Origin: DASWJZ01 sp963846475
Lineage (GTDB): Bacteria; Pseudomonadota; Alphaproteobacteria; Rhizobiales; Afifellaceae
NCBI GenBank assembly: GCA_963846475.1
Contig: CAWJVZ010000004.1
Coordinates: 2,790,001-2,854,000, forward strand
DNA: 64,000 bases
Direction of reading: 5' to 3'
This document shows, one piece after another, positions 1-8,833 of the stretch. Numbering within the stretch: position 1 is the first letter of the stretch; the number at the start of each line of letters is the position of its first letter. Below the pieces are notes generated by a model. The model had not been told where the DNA came from. It did not search any database and saw only the letters and a list, made by a program, of their open reading frames with translations. The translations under genes were made by a program, and so were the position numbers.

Positions 1-2
1 AG

Positions 3-581
3 GTCGACGGCCGCTGGTGCCTCATTCATGCAACTCACATGGACGACGCCGAAACGCGCGGCCTGGCGCGATGCGGCGCAGTGGCCGGGCTCTGCCCCGT
101 CACTGAAGCCAATCTCGGCGACGGCATCTTTCCCGGCCCGCCGTTCGTTGCCGCCGGCGGCCGCTTCGGCATCGGCTCCGATTCAAACATCCGCATCGGC
201 GTGGCCGACGAGCTTCGGCAGCTGGAATATGCGCAGCGGCTTCGTGACCGTGCCCGCAACGTCATGGCGGTCTCCGGCGGCTCCACCGGCCGCGCTCTGT
301 TCGAGGCGGCGCTGCACGGCGGCGCCTGGGCGCTCGGCGCCGGATCGTCGGGTTTGGTGGAAGGCGCGGCCGCCGATATCGTGTCGCTTCGAGCCGAGCA
401 CGAGGCGCTGATCGGCCGCGAAGGAGACGCGCTCCTCGATTCCTGGATCTTTGCCGGGGGCGGCGATCTCGTGGACTGCGTCTGGACATGCGGCGTCAAG
501 CGGGTGGCTGATGGCCGGCATTTGCGCCGCCGGGCGTTCGGCGCCCGCTATTCCGCTGCCGTCAAGCGACTGACTGCGTGA
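3..581 (+). CDS. hutF: Formimidoylglutamate deiminase, C-terminal part (5' end outside window)
   Basis: This is the C-terminal part of N-formimino-L-glutamate deiminase, a cytosolic amidohydrolase of histidine breakdown that converts N-formimino-L-glutamate to N-formyl-L-glutamate and ammonia. The frame is already open at the window edge, so the start lies to the left. Visible signatures are the metal-ligand type stretch CLIHATHM close to the edge, the segment NLGDGIFPGPPF, and GIGSDSN, whose Asp is the expected late metal ligand. About 192 residues remain of a family of roughly 450. No other hut gene follows, so the rest of the pathway is upstream or elsewhere. Alternative: another amidohydrolase such as an atrazine or 8-oxoguanine deaminase, which is less likely given the HutF-like segments. 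Confidence 0.85.
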   Translation, partial: VDGRWCLIHATHMDDAETRGLARCGAVAGLCPVTEANLGDGIFPGPPFVAAGGRFGIGSDSNIRIGVADELRQLEYAQRLRDRARNVMAVSGGSTGRALFEAALHGGAWALGAGSSGLVEGAAADIVSLRAEHEALIGREGDALLDSWIFAGGGDLVDCVWTCGVKRVADGRHLRRRAFGARYSAAVKRLTA

Positions 582-681
582 CGGCATTGGGCCGAATGCG
601 CGGGGACGGGAGCGCCGCCACGCTTCAAGTGGAACCGACAGCGCGGAGTTGCCGTTCCTGAGCCGGGAAATGGAGGTTATC

Positions 682-765
682 ATGCTGAAAGGTGGTCTTC
701 TCTGGCTCATCGGCATCCCGCTGCCGATCATCCTGTTGCTCTGGCTTTTCGGCTTCCTGAGCTAA
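682..765 (+). CDS. Small hydrophobic peptide, 27 aa, one membrane segment
   Basis: A 27-codon frame starts at ATG, four bases after a strong ribosome binding site (GGAGG at 673-677), and ends with TAA. The product begins MLKGGLLWLIGIP and is almost entirely Leu/Ile/Gly/Trp/Phe, so it would form a single membrane span. Very short hydrophobic proteins of this kind are common in alphaproteobacteria and usually have no assigned role. It stands alone between hutF and an exported repeat protein and shares no overlap with either. The Shine-Dalgarno sequence, clean start and stop, and coherent hydrophobic character support a real gene; the short length keeps confidence moderate. Confidence 0.55.
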   Translation: MLKGGLLWLIGIPLPIILLLWLFGFLS

Positions 766-949
766 GGGGCGCGCCAAAAACGTTTCGGCGCACGTTGCCG
801 CCGACGTTGGCCGGCGTTGCGGTGGAGTAGATATCCTGTTCCCGGGCAGAGGGCGCGCCGCGCACGGATTGCCGCAGAAAATTCGTCGAAATCAGTTGAA
901 CATCGCTCCGCGACGCGCTTTGGCTAGGGTGAAGCATCGCGAGGGTTCC

Positions 950-3196
950 ATGCGCATCCTACTTTATCCCGCCGTTCTCGCCACCGCCCTGTTCACAAAT
1001 GCAGCGGCGGCCGACGTGCTGGAGGAATTTCGGGCCGAGGACTGGAACGGCATGGCTTTTGCCGACGATCAGTCCGGCAAGCTCGCCAATTGCAGTGTCT
1101 ACGCCCAGTACGAAAACGGCGTCACATTGTACTTCTTCAACAACGCCGACGGCAGCTGGATGCTCGGCCTCAACAAAGATGACTGGGCGCTGACCCAGGA
1201 TGCTCAACACGACATCACCTATCGGGTCGACAGCCGGCGAGCGACCAATGCCACGGCGGTCGCGCTCAGCAATTCCCTGCTCGGCGTTTCGCTGCCGGCC
1301 GACGATCCCCTGCTCCGCCAAGTCCGCCGCGGCAATGAGCTGACCGTCACCTTTAAGGATACGGACTACAGCTTCGATCTCGGCAATTCCGACAAGGCGC
1401 TGGACGCGGCACAGGAGTGCGTCAGCCGCCACATCGCCGACGTGGCGCAGACAGACCCGGCCGAACCATCCGAAGGCGAAGGCGCGGCCGAAACGACCCG
1501 CGCCGACGCAACGGAAAAGCCCGCGTCACCAGCGGAGTCGGACGTAGCTGAGGCCGAAACCCAAGCCCCCGAGACGGATGGCGCCGCTTCGTCCGAAGCA
1601 GCGCCGGCCGCTGATGAAACTGCGTCGGAAAGCGAAGCGTCCACGCTTGGCGAGCGCCAGGAGTTCGGCCCGTGGGTCGTCACCGCGACCGACGACGGCG
1701 CCGGCAATTTCGTCAACTGCACGGCGTTCGGCGTGCATGGCGACGACCAGCTCATCATCTCGCATTATCCCGGCGACAGATGGGAATTCGGCCTTTACCG
1801 CGGCGGCTGGGCCCTCGATACGAACCAGAGCTATTTCCTCTGGTATAATATCGATGCGCCGGCGGACGGACCGGGCGTGATCAAGCGGCCGGTCGAGGCC
1901 GTCGAGCCGACCCGCATCTTCTTCGAGGTAAGCAGCCTCGAAGACATCATCGCCCGCATCGAGGGTGGCAGCACGCTGAACATCCAGCTCCGCGGCTTCT
2001 CGATTGAGCCGGACAGCTATTCCTATCCGCTCGACCGGGCGGCCGAGGCTTTCGCCGCCACGCGCGAATGCACGCTGCAGCACACCGAAGCCGCCACGGC
2101 GGATTCCGGCGGCACGCCCTCTGAGGAGCCCTCGGCAAGTGAGCCGGACGATGATATGGCGACGGCGGCGGCGCTCCCGCCGATCGGCAATGAAACGATC
2201 GAAGATCTGCAGGTCCCCGGCTGGCAGGCCGGCGCCTATGCCGATGCCGGCGCCTTCACGCATTGCGCGATCCGGGCGGAATACGACAACGGCACGACGC
2301 TGGGCGTCGCGCGGACGGCGGGTGGGGCGCTTCTCCTGGCGCTGCACCGCAGCGATTGGTCGCTCGTGGCCGGCGCGCCGCTGCCGGCGACGCTGAAGAT
2401 CGGCGAAGCAACGCCGGTCGCAAGCTCCGGCCGGGCGCTCGACGAAGCGATGGTCGTCATCGATCTCGGCGACGAGGATCAGACGGCTGCCGATCTGGCG
2501 GCTGCCAAGACGATGGTCGTGGAGGTGGAGGGCAAGACCCTAGATTTCGACATCAGCGACATCCAGCCAGGCATCGAGGCGATCGATGCCTGCGCGGAGA
2601 AGCATGCGGCGGCGGCCACGGACGCGGAGACAGACACCGCCGCCCAGGCCGAGCCTGCAGCGGAACCCGACGCTACTGCCGAAGCGCAGCCGGAAGCGGA
2701 GCCCCAGCCGGACGCTGCTGCCGAAGCTGAAGCAGCGCCCGCGGAGGCGCCCAGCCCGGCGGCGCTGAAGGCGGAAGCGGCCGGTTACACGACCGCGCTG
2801 CTGATCCGCTCCGGCTATGCCGGGCATGTCATGCTGACCGGCGATGACGTGCCGGAGAGCATGCGGGACCGCCATGCGTCCTGGGAGATCGGCGAGATCA
2901 GGGGCATCACGGACATCGTCTCCGGCACGATCGACGAGATCAAGGCCGAGGTCGCGCGCACCGACACGGCCGATTGCAAGGGGAGCCTGACGACCGGTGT
3001 GAAGGTCGAGGACGCGGCGGGGCATGCGCACTTCTTCTCCGCATGCGACGGGGCCGACCTCGATCTCGCGGTACATTACGTCGTCCTGCCACGCTCCGAT
3101 GGCGGCTCATACATGCTGACATTCATCGGGATCGGCGATGGAGCGGCGGCTGAGGCGATCGCCGCCAAGGTGTACGAGACCGCCGCAGGCGCCTGA
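950..3196 (+). CDS. Exported protein with three diverged repeats and acidic Ala/Pro/Glu linkers
   Basis: I do not recognise this family. The start chosen at the ATG of MRILLYPAVLATALF gives a Sec signal peptide with cleavage near AAA-AD (about residue 20); the frame stays open 81 bases upstream but without a signal-like sequence. The 748-residue protein has three related modules at about residues 24-161, 236-378 and 419-552. Each carries a Cys early (C48, C257, C439), a segment like SWMLGLNKDDWAL, and a Cys near the end (C157, C374, C548), with 109-117 residues between the two Cys. Linkers at about 162-235, 379-415 and 555-610 are rich in Ala, Glu, Pro and Thr. A different domain with C676 and C699 closes the protein. 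A periplasmic or surface location with one disulfide per module is inferred. No neighbour suggests a function. Confidence 0.75.
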   Translation: MRILLYPAVLATALFTNAAAADVLEEFRAEDWNGMAFADDQSGKLANCSVYAQYENGVTLYFFNNADGSWMLGLNKDDWALTQDAQHDITYRVDSRRATNATAVALSNSLLGVSLPADDPLLRQVRRGNELTVTFKDTDYSFDLGNSDKALDAAQECVSRHIADVAQTDPAEPSEGEGAAETTRADATEKPASPAESDVAEAETQAPETDGAASSEAAPAADETASESEASTLGERQEFGPWVVTATDDGAGNFVNCTAFGVHGDDQLIISHYPGDRWEFGLYRGGWALDTNQSYFLWYNIDAPADGPGVIKRPVEAVEPTRIFFEVSSLEDIIARIEGGSTLNIQLRGFSIEPDSYSYPLDRAAEAFAATRECTLQHTEAATADSGGTPSEEPSASEPDDDMATAAALPPIGNETIEDLQVPGWQAGAYADAGAFTHCAIRAEYDNGTTLGVARTAGGALLLALHRSDWSLVAGAPLPATLKIGEATPVASSGRALDEAMVVIDLGDEDQTAADLAAAKTMVVEVEGKTLDFDISDIQPGIEAIDACAEKHAAAATDAETDTAAQAEPAAEPDATAEAQPEAEPQPDAAAEAEAAPAEAPSPAALKAEAAGYTTALLIRSGYAGHVMLTGDDVPESMRDRHASWEIGEIRGITDIVSGTIDEIKAEVARTDTADCKGSLTTGVKVEDAAGHAHFFSACDGADLDLAVHYVVLPRSDGGSYMLTFIGIGDGAAAEAIAAKVYETAAGA

Positions 3197-3278
3197 GACT
3201 CCCGATCCCCACCCCTCCTCGCCGCCCAGATGGGAAACGCCGCGCCGTTCCGATAGACATGCGGCTGGGGAGATCGCC

Positions 3279-4391
3279 ATGAAGATCGGGGTGCCGAAAG
3301 AGATCAAGTCGCAGGAATACCGGGTCGGGCTGACGCCGGGCGCCGTGCGTGAATATGTGGCGGCCGGACACGAGGTGCTCGTCGAAACGCATGCGGGTGA
3401 GGGGATCGGCGCCGACGACGAGGCCTACCGGAAGGCCGGGGCGCAGATCGTTGGCGGCGCTGAGGAGGTTTTTGCGCAGGCCGCCATGATCGTGAAGGTG
3501 AAAGAGCCGCAGCCGCAGGAATGGCGGCAGCTCCGCGAGGGGCAGATCCTCTTCACCTATCTGCACCTTGCACCCGATCCCGCACAGACCGAAGGGCTCC
3601 TGCAGTCTGGCGTCACGGGAATAGCCTACGAAACCGTCACGGACGACAAAGGCGGGCTGCCGCTGCTCGCGCCGATGAGCGAGGTAGCGGGCCGCCTCTC
3701 CATCGAAGCGGCGGGCGCGGCGCTCAAGCGCTACGGCGGCGGCCGCGGGCTCCTGCTCGGCGGGGTGCCCGGGGTGCAGCCGGCGCGTGTTGCGGTGCTT
3801 GGCGGTGGCGTCGTCGGCACGCATGCGGCCCGCATGGCGGTGGGGCTGGGCGCCGAGGTGTCGGTATTGGATCGCTCGCTGCTGCGGCTCCGCCAGCTGG
3901 ATGAACTCTTCCAGGGCCGGGCGCGCACGCGGTTCTCCTCCTTCGAAACCATCGAGGAGGAGGTTTTTGCCGCCGACGTGGTAATCGGCGCGGTCCTGGT
4001 GCCGGGCGCGAGCGCGCCAAAACTCGTGACCCGCGAAATGCTGAAATCGATGAAGCGCGGCGCCGTCATCGTTGACGTGGCCATCGACCAGGGCGGCTGC
4101 TTCGAGACCTCGCATGCGACAACGCATGCCAACCCCACTTACGAGGTGGAGGGGGTGATCCATTATTGCGTGGCCAATATGCCCGGCTCGGTACCGCTCA
4201 CCTCAAGTCACGCGCTCAACAATGCAACGCTCCCGTTCGGCCTGGCGCTCGCAAGGGACGGCGTCCACGCGATCCTTTCCAATCCGCACCTCAAGGCGGG
4301 CCTGAATGTGTATCGGGGCAAGGTCACCCATTCCGCCGTAGCGCAGAGCCTGGGCCTCGACTACATGGACCCGGTCGCCGCAATCGGCTGA
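3279..4391 (+). CDS. ald: Alanine dehydrogenase
   Basis: NAD-dependent alanine dehydrogenase, a cytosolic enzyme interconverting L-alanine and pyruvate plus ammonium. The N-terminus MKIGVPKEIK is diagnostic, followed by the substrate-lysine segment KVKEPQP, the catalytic-His stretch FTYLHLA, the Rossmann motif GGGVVGTHAARMA and the late Asp in VDVAIDQGG. The 370-residue length matches the family. An upstream in-frame ATG exists, but the added 47 residues are Arg/Pro-rich and unlike any Ald, so the internal ATG is used. It sits tail to tail with the minus-strand glycosyltransferase operon, with only four bases between the two stop codons. PntA and saccharopine dehydrogenase are related in fold but lack this start. 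Confidence 0.95.
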   Translation: MKIGVPKEIKSQEYRVGLTPGAVREYVAAGHEVLVETHAGEGIGADDEAYRKAGAQIVGGAEEVFAQAAMIVKVKEPQPQEWRQLREGQILFTYLHLAPDPAQTEGLLQSGVTGIAYETVTDDKGGLPLLAPMSEVAGRLSIEAAGAALKRYGGGRGLLLGGVPGVQPARVAVLGGGVVGTHAARMAVGLGAEVSVLDRSLLRLRQLDELFQGRARTRFSSFETIEEEVFAADVVIGAVLVPGASAPKLVTREMLKSMKRGAVIVDVAIDQGGCFETSHATTHANPTYEVEGVIHYCVANMPGSVPLTSSHALNNATLPFGLALARDGVHAILSNPHLKAGLNVYRGKVTHSAVAQSLGLDYMDPVAAIG

Positions 4392-4395
4392 AGCC

Positions 4396-5502
4396 TCAGG
4401 ATACGGCCGCGGCGTGCTCGGAAGGGATTCGCCTGGCGCCTCGGGCCGCCAGACCGAGCAACCTTTCGAGCTCCGCCGCCCGGTGCTCTGCCGTATGGCG
4501 GGCGAGGACTTTTGCCCGGGCCGCTGCGGCGATGCTCCGCCGCTTCGGCTCCGGCGTCTCCTCCAAGATGCTTAGCGCCTCATCGCTGGTGTCGGCGACC
4601 AGGATTTCAGAGCCGAGTTCAAGGAACGTCTCCAGGCCTTCCCAGCGGTCCGTAATGATGGGGACTCCGCATGCCGCCGCCTCGAACAGACGCACGCTCG
4701 GCGAATAGCCGGCGGCGCGCATGTCTGCCCGCGTCACGTTCAGCGTGAAATCCTGCGCGGAATAGAAGGCACAATGGTCGGCTGGAGGAAGATGGGCGAT
4801 GTGCTCGACATTGTCGGGCCACAGGATGTGATCGGGGTACTGCGGCCCGGCGACGACGAAAGCATCCTCGGTGAGCCGGCGCGCCGGGGCGCAGAGCAGC
4901 CGTTCCAGGCTGGGCTGGCGATCGTCGGAATAGGTGCCAAGATAACCGAGCCGCCAGCGGCGCTTCACCTCGACCGGAGCATGGATCTCAGGGTCGACCG
5001 AGCAATAGAGCGGCGCTGCATTCTGGCTGCCCAGCCCATGCAGTCGGGAGATAACAGGGCCACCGGTGAAGGAGAGATAAAGGTCGTAGGCGGCGATCAG
5101 GTCGTAGGTAAGATACTCCTCGTCGCCGCGCTCGAGCTTCGCGAGCGTCACCGGCGTGTCGATGTCGTAGAAGGCGACCGGCCCAGCGGCGATGCGCAGG
5201 GCCCAGTTGCCGACGGCAACGCCCTCCGGAACATAGGAGCCGACGATGACCGCGTCGGCTCGGCCGACCGTCGCCGAGAAGCGCCTCTCCAGATCCGCTA
5301 GGGTGCTGTAGAGCCGCGCCTGGCAATAAGGCGGCCTCGGGAGGTCGCGGTGCTCGGCGTACCAGGGCACGTCGCGCTCCAGGAAAGTGACGCGGTGGCC
5401 GCGCCGATTGAGCGCCTTGGCCAGCGCACGATAGGTGGTCGCGTGGCCATTGCCCCAGGAGGAGGTGATGGAGAGGCCCAGGATGACGATGTCCGCCATC
5501 AT
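4396..5502 (-). CDS. CgeB-like glycosyltransferase (third in tandem, last gene of operon)
   Basis: Putative GT-B glycosyltransferase of the CgeB/Glyco_trans_1_2 type. The N-terminal half starts with a Rossmann-like strand and a WGNGHATTYRALAKAL helix; the C-terminal half has the donor-site pattern RLFEAAACGVPIITDRWEG followed by a conserved Leu/Phe segment. Length (about 367 aa) fits. Two adjacent ATG codons are possible starts, and the gene overlaps the stop of the preceding gene by a few bases, implying translational coupling. It is the last gene of a seven-gene minus-strand operon and is paralogous to the next two genes upstream. Donor and acceptor sugars cannot be read from sequence. CgeB proteins decorate spore coats in Bacillus; here a surface glycan or glycolipid is only inferred. 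Confidence 0.8.
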   Translation of the reverse strand: MMADIVILGLSITSSWGNGHATTYRALAKALNRRGHRVTFLERDVPWYAEHRDLPRPPYCQARLYSTLADLERRFSATVGRADAVIVGSYVPEGVAVGNWALRIAAGPVAFYDIDTPVTLAKLERGDEEYLTYDLIAAYDLYLSFTGGPVISRLHGLGSQNAAPLYCSVDPEIHAPVEVKRRWRLGYLGTYSDDRQPSLERLLCAPARRLTEDAFVVAGPQYPDHILWPDNVEHIAHLPPADHCAFYSAQDFTLNVTRADMRAAGYSPSVRLFEAAACGVPIITDRWEGLETFLELGSEILVADTSDEALSILEETPEPKRRSIAAAARAKVLARHTAEHRAAELERLLGLAARGARRIPSEHAAAVS

Positions 5503-6584
5503 ACAGCCTCCCGCAACGCTTCGCGGCCGTCGAGCAACGCTTCGACCTCCACGGCGCGATGATCGTAAGTGTGCTCCGCAAGCACGCGCCGGCGGGCGGC
5601 TTCCCCAATCGACCGGGCGCGATGCTCGTCGAGCGCCTCGACGTGGCCGGCAACTTCGGACCCGTTGGCGGCAACCAGGATTTCCGAGTCGGGTTCCAGG
5701 AATTTTTCGATGCCGTTCCAGGCATCGGTAACGATGCAGGCGGCCGCGCCCGCAGCTTCGAAGATGCGTGTAGGCGGTGAAGCGCCGTAACGTGCCATGC
5801 TCTCGCGGTTCACGTTGAGTACCGCTCTGGCGGTCGAATTCAGCGCATTGTGGTCGCGCGTGTAGACATGGCCGAGATAGCCGACATTGGGCGGCATGGA
5901 CTTATCCTGCCAGCCGCTGCCGCCGAGCAGGAATTTCTTGAGCGGCAGCCGTTTGGCGGCATCGAGGAAGAATTCCTCTACCCGTGCCTCGCGGTCCGGC
6001 AGGCGATTGCCGAGAAAGGCAAGGTCGCATTCGAAGCGCTTTTCGGAGGGCACGGGATGATGCGTGCTCGGATCGACGGCATTGTAGATCGGCACGCAGA
6101 GCCGAGCGCCGAAGCGGCGATACGCGCTGACCACCGCGTCGCCGCCGCCATAGGTGAGGACCGCGTCATAGCGCGGCACCAGGCTCCGCAGGGGATCGTC
6201 GATATCGGCACCCATGCTATCCAGCGTGGCGGGCGCGTCCACATCCCAAAAAATCACCGTGCTGCCGGGCCGGCGCATCTCGACAACGGCACGTTCGAGC
6301 TCGCGGTCGAGGACGCCAACACCGCTGAATTTCACCAGCACGTCGACGTCGGCAGCTGCGTGCATTGCCCGCTCCATCGCGGCGATGTTCGGCTCGAACA
6401 CCGTCACCTTCGCCCAATCCAGCTCGGCTATATCGCGGTGGGCTTGGCGCTCGAAGGCGTCCGGCTCGAAGAAGGATATGTCGTGGCCGCGGGCGGCGAG
6501 GGCCTTGAGCAGGCCGCGATAATACGTGGCCGCGCCGTTCCAATAGGCGGAGACCAGGCTGGAACCGAAGAAGGCAAATCGCAT
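5499..6584 (-). CDS. CgeB-like glycosyltransferase (second in tandem)
   Basis: Second of three adjacent CgeB-like glycosyltransferases. The protein starts MRFAFFGSSLVSAYWNG and has the GT-B C-terminal signature TRIFEAAGAAACIVTDAWNG, then FLEPDSEILV and a terminal helix containing HTYDHRAVE. This start is preferred over one 29 codons upstream because it lines up with the N-termini of the two paralogues and because its ATG shares bases with the TGA stop of the previous gene (TGATG arrangement). Length is 361 residues. The tandem arrangement suggests successive transfer of similar sugars onto one acceptor, which is an inference from context only. Confidence 0.8.
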   Translation of the reverse strand: MRFAFFGSSLVSAYWNGAATYYRGLLKALAARGHDISFFEPDAFERQAHRDIAELDWAKVTVFEPNIAAMERAMHAAADVDVLVKFSGVGVLDRELERAVVEMRRPGSTVIFWDVDAPATLDSMGADIDDPLRSLVPRYDAVLTYGGGDAVVSAYRRFGARLCVPIYNAVDPSTHHPVPSEKRFECDLAFLGNRLPDREARVEEFFLDAAKRLPLKKFLLGGSGWQDKSMPPNVGYLGHVYTRDHNALNSTARAVLNVNRESMARYGASPPTRIFEAAGAAACIVTDAWNGIEKFLEPDSEILVAANGSEVAGHVEALDEHRARSIGEAARRRVLAEHTYDHRAVEVEALLDGREALREAV

Positions 6585-7705
6585 CAGACCGCTTTCCGCA
6601 GCATCGGTGCTTGGAGCGCAGGTGTCAGAGAGGCGTAGATGGCGAGGAGCTCGTCGGCGCGGTGCTCGCATGTATGGCGGGCGCGGATCGCGACGAGGCC
6701 ATTATCGACGAGTGACGCGGCCAAGTCGGCGTCATTGAGGACAGCACGGATGTGACGCCCCATCTCCGCGCCGTTCCGCGCCATCACAAAACAGCCCGGC
6801 GGGAATAGGTTCTCCGCATCCTCCCAGGCGGCACTGACCAGCGGAATCCCACAGGCAAGCGCCTCGAACACGCGGATGGTCGGGATGCCCGGCAAGGCGC
6901 TTGCATAAGGCCGGCGGGGCACATGGACGGTGGTGCGATAGCGGGCGAAGACCTCCGGCACTTCGTGGTTGGCGAGCCAGCCCCGATAGCGGATGCCGCG
7001 CCGCGCCAGCTCCGCTTTCGCTGCGTCGGGGTAGCGCACGCCAAACATGTCGGCAGAGAGGCCGAGCCGCTCCACCGGGTCCAGCAGGAACTCGCGAATT
7101 TCCTCGCTGCGCTCCTCGTCGCCCCAATTGCCGACCCAGACGAGGTCGCCGTCGCACCGTTCGGCCTGGCGCGGGTAGAAGACGCCGGTGTCGGCTGCCT
7201 CGTGCCAGGTCCAGACATTTTGGGCCCAACCGCGGGCTCGGTAGATCTCGCTGATCGCACCGCCGAAGGCGAGCACGCCGTCGTAGCCGGACAAGTCGAA
7301 GCGGCGCATCGCCTCCGGGTTGGTCGCGGCGCGATGATGGGTGTCGTGGAAGAACAGCAGGAAGTCACCGCCGTTCCGACGAAGTTCGCCGATGCGATTG
7401 ACGAAGTCAGCCTCGTTCCACTCGTGCACAACGACCAGATCGGCGTCGGCAATGAGCGCTTCGGGGTCGTCGCCGGCGAGATCGTAGAGGCGCGGCTGCA
7501 GCGTCGGAAAGCTCCGCGCGAAGTGTTCGAACGCTTCCTCGCCGTGGTCTGCGAAGAGGTTTTCGCGGCTCCAGGCGGAGCGCGGCTCAAACACCGTTAC
7601 GTCATGGCCCTTGCGCTGCAGGGATGTCACGATGCCACGCAGGAAATGCGCATTGCCGTTGTTCCAGCACGAGGCCAGCGCATGGACGAAGAAGACGATC
7701 CTCAT
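6584..7705 (-). CDS. CgeB-like glycosyltransferase (first in tandem)
   Basis: First of three CgeB-like glycosyltransferases, 373 residues, starting MRIVFFVHALASCWNNGN. The middle contains an acidic segment VVVHEWNEADFV and FFHDTHHRA, seen in CgeB-type proteins that annotate as spore maturation or surface glycosylation factors. The C-terminal donor domain has TIRVFEALACGIPLVSAAW and NLFPPGCF. The gene start overlaps the stop of the GT4 gene by four bases (ATGA), and its stop overlaps the next start. Divergence from the two downstream paralogues is considerable, so they probably are not interchangeable. Substrate unknown. Confidence 0.8.
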   Translation of the reverse strand: MRIVFFVHALASCWNNGNAHFLRGIVTSLQRKGHDVTVFEPRSAWSRENLFADHGEEAFEHFARSFPTLQPRLYDLAGDDPEALIADADLVVVHEWNEADFVNRIGELRRNGGDFLLFFHDTHHRAATNPEAMRRFDLSGYDGVLAFGGAISEIYRARGWAQNVWTWHEAADTGVFYPRQAERCDGDLVWVGNWGDEERSEEIREFLLDPVERLGLSADMFGVRYPDAAKAELARRGIRYRGWLANHEVPEVFARYRTTVHVPRRPYASALPGIPTIRVFEALACGIPLVSAAWEDAENLFPPGCFVMARNGAEMGRHIRAVLNDADLAASLVDNGLVAIRARHTCEHRADELLAIYASLTPALQAPMLRKAV

Positions 7706-8833
7706 GCCGAGGCTCTCAGGGCTGTGTCGCGAAATCTGCCGGGGCCTGCAGAGATCAGGGCAGAATAGGCGTCGAGATAGGCATCCGCCATCCGGACGGC
7801 CGTGTAGCGCTGGGCGCGCCGTCGTGCGCGCAGGCCGAGGCCGGCGGCACGGGCCGGGTCGGCAAGAAGCCCCTCCAGCGCGTCGCGAAGACCCGCTTCG
7901 TCATTCGGCTGCACGAACAGAGCAGCGCCGTCCCAGAGCTCGCGGAGTGTCGGGATGTCGCCTAGGACGAGGGCGCAGTTCGACAGCGCCGCTTCGAGCA
8001 CTGCGAGGCCGAACGGCTCGTAACGCGCGGGCGAGACGAAGACGGCTGATTCCGCCATACGCATGGCGATCTCGTCGGAGGAAAGCCGGCCGAGGCAGGC
8101 GACGTTCGACGGCGTCTCCATGCTCCCGCCGTCGGGCGAGGTCGCGTCGCCGGCGACCAGTACAGGCCAGGAGAGGTCGTCCGCCGCTTTGCAGAGCGTG
8201 CCGATGTTTTTTGCCTCATCCCACAGGCGGCCGGCGGCGAAGGCCATCTGCCGCTTGGGCGCGCTGCAAAAGGCGGCGGGGTCGCGGCCATTCCAGATCA
8301 CCCGCTGAGCGCGCGGCACGCCGTGCAGCGCAATGCACTCCCGGAGATAGGCTCGGGTCGGCCCAACGAGCAGATCGGCCGCGGCGATCCCGGCGGCGAC
8401 CCGCCCGGAATAGCCGATCCATTCCGCCGGCAGCTCCGTCCCGCGGCAGGCCTGCCACCAGGAGCTCACGCAGGAATGGGCCACGACCACGACAGGCGCG
8501 GCGAAGGGCAGGGTGGCGTGCGAGAAGCCATTCAGATGTACGACATCCGGTTGCCGCTCCGCCTCAAGCTCCAGCAGCAGCTCGCCAGCGACCTGCAGGT
8601 CGGCTTCCGGGTCGTTCATCCATTCAAGCCGCAGATCCGTGACCGATCAGGGAGAGCCCCTTGATCTTTGCCGCCTCGCGCGTCTGGTCGGCGCTCGGTT
8701 TGCCGCCCATCACCACCAGAGTGACCTCGACGTCGCGCCTGCTTAGCTCCGCGGCGAGTTCCAGGGCATAGGTCCAGACGCCGCCGACGCTGTCGGCGCT
8801 CATCAGCACATTGCGGGGCGCGCGGGCGGGCAT
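7702..8833 (-). pseudogene. Family 4 glycosyltransferase, one frameshift
   Basis: Two adjacent frames together make one GT4 glycosyltransferase. The N-terminal piece (from the ATG at 8833) has the acceptor-domain start MSADSVGGVWTYALELAAEL; the C-terminal piece has the GT4 donor motif SPARYEPFGLAVLEAALSNC, with Glu residues spaced as in EX7E enzymes. The frame changes near 8641-8646, where removing one base joins GLSLI to TDLRLEWMNDPEAD. The corrected gene is 1131 bases (376 aa), normal for the family. It overlaps the radical SAM gene upstream and the CgeB-like gene downstream, so it belongs to the operon. Because only one extra base breaks it and the sequence is otherwise well conserved, a sequencing error is as likely as a true mutation. 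Confidence 0.8.

Noticed and set aside
3123..4163. A 346-codon minus-strand frame opposite ald
   Set aside because: ald carries a complete set of motifs; the opposite frame has none.
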